Positions 54,222-63,297 of a stretch of 64,000 nucleotides of DNA are shown in pieces. The position numbers and the translations under genes were made by a program. The notes beneath the pieces were generated by a model. It saw only the letters and a program-made list of their open reading frames with translations, searched no databases and had not been told where the DNA came from. How positions within the stretch are numbered: the stretch's first letter is position 1; each line of letters begins with the position of its first letter. The DNA is from Methanospirillum hungatei (GTDB lineage: Archaea; Halobacteriota; Methanomicrobia; Methanomicrobiales; Methanospirillaceae), in contig NZ_CP077107.1 of NCBI RefSeq assembly GCF_019263745.1, positions 2,666,001 through 2,730,000 of the forward strand, given 5' to 3'.

Positions 54222-54508
54222 GAGCGGTATCCTTATATGTATCTGTTAGGAAGAGAAGTGAGCACTATTCTCATCATACGCATGAGTCAGCCTCTTGATA
54301 GGATGAGATCCCTTTTTTCAGTATAATTCTCCTATTGTGTTTCTTTCCCTGATATGATTTATTTTTCTGTTTTGTATGGTTCATGCCAGACGTTCAGGAT
54401 GGTTTTGGTAAAAATGGCGATATCTATTAATGATTCTGAAGCTAAATGGCTAATTATTCATATCTGTTCAGAACAATTCAGACAATATACTGATGACGAG
54501 GGGGAGGA
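54222..54508. other. Divergent promoter region
   Basis: About 290 bases between divergent kinase genes. The start of the right-hand gene has a strong ribosome binding site (GGGGGAGGA just before 54509). No small gene was accepted. Confidence 0.45.
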
Positions 54509-57217
54509 ATGCCGCAAACAAATTTTTTGGGTAATGAGACGGATTTAGACAAACATCCGGATTCCTCTGTCTCTGTTCTGTATGTCGATGACGAGGAGAG
54601 TCTTCAGAAACTTGGGAAGAAGTATCTGGAGAGTTCTGGTCCGATAACAGTTGATACACTAACTTCAGCAGAGGAGGCTCTGGCATTACCTCATCTGCAT
54701 ACCTATGATGCCATCGTCTCTGATTACCTGATGCCGGATATGGATGGTCTTGTGTTACTCCAGGAGATCAGGGAACGATTCGACACCATGCCCTTTATCC
54801 TCGTTTCTGAAAAGGGAAGGGAAGAGGTCATAATCAGGGCCATTGAGTACGGTGTGGATTTCTATATTCAGAAAGGAGAAGATTCAAGGGCACTATTTGA
54901 AGAGATATCTGATAAACTCATGAAAGCGGTTCAGCGAAGGAGAGTATTTTCTGACCAGATACCGGCTGTTGAGAAGGAGATACGGGGGCAGTATGCCGAG
55001 CTTAAAACATTGAAGAACTCATTAGAGGAGAGTGAAAAAAAGTTTAGAAACATTGTTGAGACCTCTCCTGATGTAATATGGGATACGGACCTTGACGGAT
55101 TCGTAACATATGTCAGCCCCCAGTGTCGTTCAATCTCCGGATATACTCCGGAAGAACTGGTAGGGAGAAATTTGCTTTCCATCCTTACTCCGGAAGGAAT
55201 GGAGATGATGAGGGAGGTCCTCAAAGAGGGAAAGACGAGAAAACCAGGCCTTTTTTCCTTTGATGTCCCTGTTCTTCATAAGGATGGAAGTCAGCGTATT
55301 CTCAATATCAGATCATTTCCCCTTGAGGATAAGAGCGGTAACCGTGTAGGATTTCGTGGTGTCTCGTCTGATGTAACCGAATTATTCGGGATGATGAAAG
55401 AACTCAGGGCATCTGAGGAACGCTTCAGATTAATGGCTGAACGTTCTTCTGATCTGATTGTGATCCTCGATGACCGGCTCTGTGCAACCTATATCTCCCC
55501 GTCCGTTTTTGCAATCACCGGATATTCGAAGCAGGAACTTGTTGGAAAATCAACTGAAGATGCTGCTTCACTCCTCTTTCCGATGGATATCGAGGAGTTT
55601 AAACACATCATTCGAACATTGCAGGAAAAAGAATCAGTCGAGGATGTGAACATCCGCATTCTGACAAAAGATGGAAGATCAGTCTTTGTGAACCTGTATG
55701 CGACCCCGATTGTAAACAACAATCTCCTGACCGGTGCCCAGGTTTCGATGCGGGTCATTACCTCGGTGAAAGAGATAAAGGCTGCTCTGTATAAGAGTGA
55801 AGAAAAATACCGGGTGCTTGCAGAAAATGTTCATGACGTTATCTGGACATGCGATGAAACGATGCACCTGACCTATATCTCCCCGTCCGTCACCCGGGCT
55901 CTCGGTTTTTCACAGGAACAGGCACTAAAGATGAAACTGGAAGATTTCTTGGCGCCTGAATCAATGCAGGTATTTCAGACGTTTCTGGAGCAGGGACAGG
56001 ATCTTTTGAAAAACGGAATTCCGGTTCCCCATAAAATGGTTCTGGAACTGGAGTTTAAAACCAAAAATAAACCCTCAACCTGGGCGGAGATGATGATCTC
56101 AACTGCGTTTGATGCAAATAAAAAATTTACCGGTTTTGTCGGGGTTACGAGGGATATCACCAAAAGGAAAGAGGCAGAAGAGCTCCTTCGGAAGAGTGAG
56201 GAAAAATTTCGGTCTTTTGTGGAGAATGCCAATGATATCGTCTTTTCTCTGACACCGGATGGCATCATCACCTATATACCGGATAAATGGACGACCATAT
56301 TTGGATACGAGAATAATGAGGTAATCGGATGTGACGCATCGCGTTTTATCCATCCTGATGATTATCCCCGGATTTTTGCCAGTATTACCCAAAAAATTAT
56401 TGAGGGAAAGGAGAAAGCTGTTGTTGAATGCAGGTTACTGTATAAAGACGGGTCATGGAAGTGGCATTCGCTGAATATCTCACCAGTTCTGGACGAAGAA
56501 GGAAATGTTATTCTTCTCCAGGGAATATCCCATGACATTAACGAGCGGAAACGGAATGAAGACGCCATAAAGAAAGCAAACCGGCAGCTGAGTCTTCTGA
56601 CAGGAATAACACGGCATGATATCCTCAATAAAGTATCAGTTATTTACGGATTTTTAGAGCTGATGGAGAAGGGACTTCTGAACCCATCCACTACAGAGTA
56701 TTTCTCAATCATATGTAACGCCACCCGTGATATCCAGACCCAGATTGAATTTACCCGTATCTATGAGGAACTCGGTTCTCATGAACCTCAATGGATACTT
56801 CTTGATCTGGTCATCCCCCGTTCTCAGGTTCCCTCTTCCGTCACCCTGAATACAGATATTCAGGGAATTATAATCTTTGCCGACCCCATGCTTGAAAAAG
56901 TCTTTTTTAATCTGCTCGATAACTCTCTTCGTCATGGGGAAACGGTCTCTGAGATACGTGTCTCTGCCCGAAAGGAAGGAGATTTCCTTATCGTGGTATG
57001 GGAAGACAATGGGGTTGGTATTGCAGATAATGAGAAAGAGAAGATCTTTGAACGGGGATTTGGAAAGAATACCAGTCTTGGCATGTTCCTTGTCAGGGAG
57101 ATTTTGTCCCTGACCGATATCAGGATCACAGAAAACGGAAAACCGGGAACCGGAGCACGGTTTGAGATGAAAATCCCCCGGGAGTCATACCGGGTTATCC
57201 TGAATAACGTAACTTAG
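54509..57217 (+). CDS. Receiver-PAS hybrid histidine kinase
   Basis: A 902-residue protein. A short polar leader (PQTNFLGNETDLDKHPDSSV) is followed by a receiver (VLYVDDEESLQKLGKKYLES, Asp in YDAIVSDYLMPDMDG; the usual FTGKG reads VSEKG). Four PAS domains follow (VIWDTDLDGFVTYVSPQCRS, LIVILDDRLCATYISPSVFA, VIWTCDETMHLTYISPSVTR, IVFSLTPDGIITYIPDKWTT). The kinase core has TGITRHDILNKVSVIYGFL, NLLDNSLRHGE, DNGVGI and GFGKNTSLGMFL. GGAGG directly upstream supports the start. Its stop codon overlaps that of the convergent gene by three bases. Confidence 0.88.
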   Translation: MPQTNFLGNETDLDKHPDSSVSVLYVDDEESLQKLGKKYLESSGPITVDTLTSAEEALALPHLHTYDAIVSDYLMPDMDGLVLLQEIRERFDTMPFILVSEKGREEVIIRAIEYGVDFYIQKGEDSRALFEEISDKLMKAVQRRRVFSDQIPAVEKEIRGQYAELKTLKNSLEESEKKFRNIVETSPDVIWDTDLDGFVTYVSPQCRSISGYTPEELVGRNLLSILTPEGMEMMREVLKEGKTRKPGLFSFDVPVLHKDGSQRILNIRSFPLEDKSGNRVGFRGVSSDVTELFGMMKELRASEERFRLMAERSSDLIVILDDRLCATYISPSVFAITGYSKQELVGKSTEDAASLLFPMDIEEFKHIIRTLQEKESVEDVNIRILTKDGRSVFVNLYATPIVNNNLLTGAQVSMRVITSVKEIKAALYKSEEKYRVLAENVHDVIWTCDETMHLTYISPSVTRALGFSQEQALKMKLEDFLAPESMQVFQTFLEQGQDLLKNGIPVPHKMVLELEFKTKNKPSTWAEMMISTAFDANKKFTGFVGVTRDITKRKEAEELLRKSEEKFRSFVENANDIVFSLTPDGIITYIPDKWTTIFGYENNEVIGCDASRFIHPDDYPRIFASITQKIIEGKEKAVVECRLLYKDGSWKWHSLNISPVLDEEGNVILLQGISHDINERKRNEDAIKKANRQLSLLTGITRHDILNKVSVIYGFLELMEKGLLNPSTTEYFSIICNATRDIQTQIEFTRIYEELGSHEPQWILLDLVIPRSQVPSSVTLNTDIQGIIIFADPMLEKVFFNLLDNSLRHGETVSEIRVSARKEGDFLIVVWEDNGVGIADNEKEKIFERGFGKNTSLGMFLVREILSLTDIRITENGKPGTGARFEMKIPRESYRVILNNVT

Positions 57218-58346
57218 TCCTTTTGAAATCTGAATAATCCATGCGGGACCACAATTTCAAAACGTGCCCCTTTTCCTGATTCTCCTGTTTCACAAATGGT
57301 AAGCCCGGTGATTGAAAGAAATTCTCTAACCAGATACAGACCTATTCCGGTATTCTTTCCATACCCGTGCTGAAAGATTCTCTCCTTATCTTCTTCTGGA
57401 ATACCTATCCCGTCATCGGCATAGACAATAATTATCTTTTTACCCCTTTTTTCTGTGGTAATCCAGATGGCAGAGATAGTGGTCCCATGCCTGACAGAAT
57501 TTTCAAATAAGGTTGAAAAGACTTTCTGAATAATGGGATCTGCAAAAATTTCAATATCCGGAGAGATTAAAATGTCTGCTGTGATATCCCCTAATGAAAC
57601 ATCAGATCTCGCTGCATTTACGATAGAGATCAGGTCCATCCACCGGCTGGAGAGAGATCCGAAATCTTCACATTCCCTCGTAAATTCGATGGTATTTTTC
57701 AATGTCTGCCCTGCAGTAAGGGCATTGGTGATGTACTCCTGTTGATCTCGTCTCAAATCCGAATCAAGTACCAAATCCAGCGATACGGTGATGATATTTA
57801 AATCGTTGATAATATCATGCCGTGTTATCCCGGTCAGGATTTTGAGTTTTTGTAATGCTTCTAGGAGAGAGAATTCAAGTCTCTTTCTCTCACTAATGTC
57901 CCGCACGATGATGAGATCTGCCGGAGCACCCTGATATGATATCAACGCCCCAATCGCTTCTACCTGAATTTCGGAATTATCGCATCGGAGCAGATTGGTT
58001 TCATGGATCTTGGGCAATGGTTCTCCCGCAAGTCTTTTGCGAATAAACTCAGCAAATTTTTCTTGTTTATCTGGAGGGAATAGTGTCCGAAAGTCTCGTC
58101 CGGTGAGATCATCAACCGTGTATCCGGTAATTCGTGCAAATGCATCATTTAAAAATACCATATAAAAGCCCTGAACAATGACGATACCATCCTGGGCCTG
58201 CTCTACAACATTCCGGTATTTCTCCTCACTTTCTTTCAGAGCGATTTCATTCTGTTTCTGCCCAGATATATCACGGATAGTGCTGATAAGAAATGTCTGA
58301 CCCTCCAGGGCAATTATATCAGCAGAGATAGATACCCAAAACGACT
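57214..58346 (-). pseudogene. PAS-kinase half of the second frameshifted gene
   Basis: This frame continues the gene at 58350-62726 after a one-base shift. It reads KSFWVSISADIIALEGQTFL, ISTIRDISGQKQNEIALKES and KYRNVVEQAQDGIVIVQGFY, which complete one PAS domain and begin another (MVFLNDAFARITGYTVDDLT). The kinase core follows with TGITRHDIINDLNIIT, TLFENSVRHGT, DDGIGI and GYGKNTGIGLYL. The first possible start (58161) falls in the middle of a PAS domain, which argues that it is not an independent gene. All catalytic motifs are intact. Confidence 0.83.
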
Positions 58347-58349
58347 TCC

Positions 58350-61300
58350 TTATTTAGAATGGGTAACCGTCTCAAATCCTTTCACTTTTCCCTGTTTTTT
58401 GATGAGGTTGATAAAATGATTCCGTTCATCCTGTGAGTTCCATATTTCAAGTTCTATTGTGTTCCTGCCTATTAATTCCTCATAAGAATATTCCAGGTTA
58501 TGAGCGAATGCATCATTGACTTCAATGATCCTCCCACTTACGAGATCTGAGATGATGATGGCATCCGGACTGGAAAGGAATAATGTTGAATACTTCTCCT
58601 GGGATAACCGGAGAGCCTTCTCTGTCTTTTTCACTTCGGTAATGTCCCTGATGGATTCTATGGCACCAATCACGTTTCCTTTTGCATCGGTGAGGGGAGT
58701 AGCCATTCCCCAGAGGACTTTTTCCAAACCTTTTGGTCTGGCTTTTGTAGTTTCTGCAACCAGGATTCTCCCCTCATGCCGGAGATCCTGGTACTTCTTT
58801 TCGATTATCTCATCAGGGAGGAGAGAGAGATCAATGAGAAGAGGTCTCTGCTCTCCATAGAAGGGGATGGCATATTCATAATCTCCTTTTCCCAGCATAT
58901 CTTCTGCGAAAACACCGGTCATCTCCTCCATGGTACGGTTCCATGCAATCACCCTTCCTTCCCGGTCGATGGCAAAGGTCGCATCAGGTAAAAAGTTGAT
59001 TATATCAGATTCACGACGTTGCAATTCCAGAATCTTCTCTTCTGCAATTTTCTGTTCGGTAATATCTGAAAAGATCCCAAGAAGATACCTCTGTCCCTCT
59101 AAATTCAGAGTTGAACTATGAATTCTCACCGGAAAGACACTCCTGTCTTTTCGTAATATGGGGATATCCTGGCAGGATTCTACAGTTCCTTTTGCCATCT
59201 GATCAAATATCTCCCTGATACGGGGATACTCTTCAGGGGGATGGATATCCTGAGGGGTCATCCCAATGAGTTCATCGCAGGTGTATCCCATCATCTGGCA
59301 TATTGTCTCATTTGCAAAGATAAATCGCCGGGTTTTCCCATCTGCCAGGAGAATTCCGAAGGGAATATTCTCAAGTAACGTTCGAATCCGCTGTTCTGAT
59401 GCCTGAAGTGTTTTTTCAGCTATTTTATGGGCGGTTATATCTGTCCCGATTTCCATTCTGACTATTCTTCCGTCGCTCCACCGGATGGCCCGGTCCCGGC
59501 AGTCATACCATCTTCCGGTCACAGGACTTTGAAACTCCCATTGGTACAATCCTGTCGGGCCGTTTTCATCTACCAGAAGATGATTGGTACAGAAAGGACA
59601 GGGACTTTCCCGGCCATTTTGCAAGTACTGGTAACATTTTTGTCCGGTTAATGGTCCTAAATATGCTTTCAACCGGTTATTCGCATATAATATCTCATAG
59701 GTGTCCATATCGGCAACATATACCAAAACATCCATACTGTTGAGGATGGTATAGAGCTGTGCCTGAACTTCTTCAATGAGTACCTCTCTCTGTTCTTCGC
59801 ATGATCCATCCTTTTCTGCAGAAATCTGATCTTTTGTATCTTCACGACGCAGCTCCACTAACCCGGCTTCTGTTCTATGTGAGACTGTGATATTGTAGTG
59901 TTTCCTTATCATATTCAGGACTTTTTCAGACTGGAGCCATCGCTGATCCAGCTGAGTGACCAGCTGATCAATCCGGTTCACCTCATTATCGATAATATCG
60001 GCAGCTGCCGGATCAGCAAGCATGGATGCAGTAGCCATGATAATTGCGAGCGGATTTCGTATCTCATCATTCAGAATTGCAAGAATAGCCAGATTATTTT
60101 GAATCTGTTCCAATGCACTCTCTTTTTCACGCTCAAGCCGGTTCTTTTCAGTGACATCATAGCCCTGAGCGATTGTAGCTAGGGGGGTAAGACCATCCGG
60201 GGTATACAGGGTAGCAGAATTCCAGAGCAGTGTCCGGATGGCACCATCACTCCTGATAATGTCTATCTCTGTGGTTTCCCATCGAACACCATCCAGAGTG
60301 GTCTGTAGCAGTCGCATGGTTCTGTCAGCCTTATCAGGCGGAAATAGGACCCGTAATGACTGACCTGTCATCTCTTCTGCAGGTCTCCCGATAAGGTGCT
60401 CAAAAGACCGGTTTACTCTTTTAATATGAAATGAGGGGTTCCAGATGATGATCGGAACATTTGCATATGCAATAAGGTTTTCAAGGTATTCATTCGTCTC
60501 CCTGAAACTCTCCCTGGATAGTGTCAGGGCTACATTCTGTTTTTTCAGTTCCTGTTCAGTCTGCAATAACTGTTCATAGGTGACGTTCAGATCTGCATTA
60601 TTCTTTACAATTGTCGAGATAAGAGATTCCCGTTCCTCCTCTGCATGTTTTCGTTCGGTTATATCCCGGACAACCGCCCAGAGACATCGCAGGGTTCCGT
60701 CAATGGAATATGAGACGTAGGCCTGAAGTTCTACCGGGAAGATCTCCCCGTTCTTCCTGATATATTCCTTCTCAAACAGACCGGAATAGCCATGGACAAG
60801 GAGACGTTTTTTCCAGATCTCTTCCTGTTCCCATCGTTGCCATTTTTCCGCTGTGATCACATAAAAATTATCCAGCGCCTTTAATTCTTCCAGAGTATAT
60901 CCAACAATCGAACAATATGCCTGGTTTGCATCGATGACATGCCCGGCCAGGTCAACCATTACAAACCCGTCAAAATTGCCTTCAAATATCTCCCGGTACC
61001 TTATATCCTTCTCTTTCAGAGAGAGTTCTGCGATCTTCTGTTCGGTAATATCCTGAACAGTTCCCAGGGATGATAGGGGTCTTCCGGATGAATCATACTT
61101 TGTTTCGCATCGTTCCAGGACATATTTTATCCTGCCATCCGGCATACGCAGACGATGTTCTATCTGGTATGGTGTTTTATCTCGTAATGAAGCAGAATAG
61201 GCCTTATCTACAGCTTTTCGGTCATCAGGATGTATGGCATTTAAAAAAGCCTCATATGTTGCACCGAATTGGATGGGATCTATTTCAAATATCTCAAAGA

Positions 61301-62726
61301 TGACATCAGACCATGAAAGACGGTTTGCAGGAATGTCCAGTTCCCAGCTCCCTGTCTTTGCGAGATGTTGTGCTTCATTCAGCCTGCGTTCGCTCTTTTG
61401 TAATGCGTCTTCAAACCGCCTGCGTTCGGTGACATCCCTGCTCACTCCGATAAGAACATCCTGGTCATCCCACCTTCCCCTTGAAACTTTTGTATCGACC
61501 TCGATCCGAGTCCCATCTTTTGCAATAATTGGGATGGAATTGTCCTTCACGGTTCCATCTACCAGTTTTTCATAGAGTATGAATGCTTCTTCTCTTTTTT
61601 CGGGAGCCAGAATGTCAAGAATGTTTCTGCCGATGAGTTCCTGTCTTGAATAGGATAGTTTCTGCTCCGCTGCGGCATTCATTGCAATAATAGTACCTTT
61701 CAGATCGACAACAAAGACTATGTCCTCGATAGACTGAAACAGGGTTCTGATGTTTTGTGCACTCCTCCTTCTTTCTTCTTCGGTACAAAGCCGCTCAATT
61801 GCACTGCCAAGTTCTCTGCTTATTGAGATGAGTGTCTCCTTTTCCTCATCACTGATGAGATACCGCCTCATACTGGCAATATTTAATACACCGATGGCCT
61901 TCCCCTTTGAAATTAGGGGAAGTGTGGCAATAGAGTACAATCCATATTTCTGTGAACGCTCCGGGCTGACTTGGACATAATTTTCGATAAAAAGCGGCTG
62001 ATTTTTTATAAACATCGTGTTATAGGGCTCTTTATCGATTGAAACATTATCAACCTCAGCAAGGAATTGGACCGGGAGGTTTTGAGCATGAACAATATGG
62101 GCCATCCGTGAATCAGGGTCAACGAAATATATTCCTCCCGAATCAAAGTTTAAGAGAGTTATCGACTTCTCAAGAACCTTTTCCAGAAGATCCGAGAGAC
62201 TTTGAGCATTATTTACCTCTGATATGATCTCATTGAGGATGCGAAGCATTGCTGCCCGGTGCTTGAGAGATTCTGTTTCGGATTTCAGATCATGTACAGA
62301 ACTTTCATTCTTCTCTCTCTGTACCACAGATCTTATTTTCAGAGTGAGTAACAAAAACCTGAACTCCTCGTTCCCCTCTTTCCAGGGGCACATATCTGCA
62401 CCATTCTGGAACACTTCATAGAGAGCCAGATCATTATCAGGATTTGTCAGGAGGATGAACGGAATATCTCCTGACTGCTTTCTGACTGCTTTTAAAAAGG
62501 AAATTCCATCAAAGCCGGGTTTTGAAAACCGGGATATGATAACATCATAGTCATGGGAGTTGATATTCTCCATGCCTTCCTGTACTGATATACAGGTATG
62601 GACGGAGAATTCACCATTTTTCTCCAGGATTTGTTTACCTCTGACGAGCAGGTCTCCTTTATCGTCTGCATAGAGGATTGAAATCATGGTTTGAAGTGAT
62701 CCTGATTCTATATCATTGGTATTCAA
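58350..62726 (-). CDS. Very large pseudo-receiver-GAF-PAS sensor, frameshifted
   Basis: A 1,458-residue protein. The N-terminal domain has the receiver fold (ISILYADDKGDLLVRGKQIL), but the phosphoacceptor strand reads YDVIISRFSKPGFDG with Arg for Asp, and the usual FTGKGREE is TNPDNDLAL. A GAF domain follows (about 165-330), then about seven PAS domains. In the middle, around residue 890, is an H-box-like helix LNDEIRNPLAIIMATASML with Asp where His is expected and no ATPase domain after it. One later PAS has KCYQYLQNGRESPCPFC (about 1030), a Cys-rich insertion. The frame ends at ETVTHSK followed by TAA; the continuation is at 57214-58346. Confidence 0.83.
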   Translation of the reverse strand: MNTNDIESGSLQTMISILYADDKGDLLVRGKQILEKNGEFSVHTCISVQEGMENINSHDYDVIISRFSKPGFDGISFLKAVRKQSGDIPFILLTNPDNDLALYEVFQNGADMCPWKEGNEEFRFLLLTLKIRSVVQREKNESSVHDLKSETESLKHRAAMLRILNEIISEVNNAQSLSDLLEKVLEKSITLLNFDSGGIYFVDPDSRMAHIVHAQNLPVQFLAEVDNVSIDKEPYNTMFIKNQPLFIENYVQVSPERSQKYGLYSIATLPLISKGKAIGVLNIASMRRYLISDEEKETLISISRELGSAIERLCTEEERRRSAQNIRTLFQSIEDIVFVVDLKGTIIAMNAAAEQKLSYSRQELIGRNILDILAPEKREEAFILYEKLVDGTVKDNSIPIIAKDGTRIEVDTKVSRGRWDDQDVLIGVSRDVTERRRFEDALQKSERRLNEAQHLAKTGSWELDIPANRLSWSDVIFEIFEIDPIQFGATYEAFLNAIHPDDRKAVDKAYSASLRDKTPYQIEHRLRMPDGRIKYVLERCETKYDSSGRPLSSLGTVQDITEQKIAELSLKEKDIRYREIFEGNFDGFVMVDLAGHVIDANQAYCSIVGYTLEELKALDNFYVITAEKWQRWEQEEIWKKRLLVHGYSGLFEKEYIRKNGEIFPVELQAYVSYSIDGTLRCLWAVVRDITERKHAEEERESLISTIVKNNADLNVTYEQLLQTEQELKKQNVALTLSRESFRETNEYLENLIAYANVPIIIWNPSFHIKRVNRSFEHLIGRPAEEMTGQSLRVLFPPDKADRTMRLLQTTLDGVRWETTEIDIIRSDGAIRTLLWNSATLYTPDGLTPLATIAQGYDVTEKNRLEREKESALEQIQNNLAILAILNDEIRNPLAIIMATASMLADPAAADIIDNEVNRIDQLVTQLDQRWLQSEKVLNMIRKHYNITVSHRTEAGLVELRREDTKDQISAEKDGSCEEQREVLIEEVQAQLYTILNSMDVLVYVADMDTYEILYANNRLKAYLGPLTGQKCYQYLQNGRESPCPFCTNHLLVDENGPTGLYQWEFQSPVTGRWYDCRDRAIRWSDGRIVRMEIGTDITAHKIAEKTLQASEQRIRTLLENIPFGILLADGKTRRFIFANETICQMMGYTCDELIGMTPQDIHPPEEYPRIREIFDQMAKGTVESCQDIPILRKDRSVFPVRIHSSTLNLEGQRYLLGIFSDITEQKIAEEKILELQRRESDIINFLPDATFAIDREGRVIAWNRTMEEMTGVFAEDMLGKGDYEYAIPFYGEQRPLLIDLSLLPDEIIEKKYQDLRHEGRILVAETTKARPKGLEKVLWGMATPLTDAKGNVIGAIESIRDITEVKKTEKALRLSQEKYSTLFLSSPDAIIISDLVSGRIIEVNDAFAHNLEYSYEELIGRNTIELEIWNSQDERNHFINLIKKQGKVKGFETVTHSK

Positions 62727-63297
62727 ATCTTGGGGAGGTATACTCTTTTTGTACTGTATGAATGCCGAAGGTTATCGGGTTGGGGGCATAATTCAGATAT
62801 CTTGCTCATTTCAGGTTGCTTAAAAGAATGTGGAAACCCTCAGTATTCGTCTTGATCATGTATCTCATTTTTTATGATTATCGCATCTCTATTTCATATC
62901 TCATTAGTAATAGATTTACCTTAAAATCTGCTCTATGGCCTAGAAACTGGTGTAGAGAATATTTATTGCTCCTTCACCGGAGGTTAAAGATCGGCTTTGG
63001 ATTTATAAACTTTACTGGGGAAAAAGGGGGTGTTTGTTACACTCTTCAGTGAGATACAATATTTATCAATAGGCTATCAACAATCATCACGAATTCAGCA
63101 TGGGCAAATACCGTATCCTGCATGAAGTATTCAGAAGTTTTAGACTTGGTGAAGACATCCCGGAACTATACCTCATCCAAACTCATATGCGTTGATTGCA
63201 TCCTTAAAACTGGATTTTAATAGGTTTAATCGCTTTATCTGATCTCGAATATAAATAAGGAACCTCTTTTAAGATAAAAAAATAAATTTTAGTCTCA
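62727..63297. other. Intergenic stretch with promoter of the binding protein
   Basis: About 570 bases, AT-rich, divergent promoters expected. ATATAAATAA at 63249-63258 is a good TATA box 40 bases before the ATG at 63298. A 31-codon frame at 63100-63195 (GKYRILHEVFRSFRLGEDIP) is possible but unsupported. Confidence 0.5.
63249..63258 (+). promoter_or_regulatory. TATA-like box for the substrate-binding protein
   Basis: ATATAAATAA lies about 40 bases upstream of the start codon at 63298, the spacing of an archaeal TATA box with a short leader. Confidence 0.5.

Noticed and set aside
57214-58161. Independent small histidine kinase of 315 residues
   Set aside because: Its first possible start lies in the middle of a PAS domain and coding homology extends upstream to the frameshift, so it is the end of the larger gene.
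63100-63195. 31-codon frame upstream of the binding-protein gene
   Set aside because: Too short, no ribosome binding site and no recognised relative.
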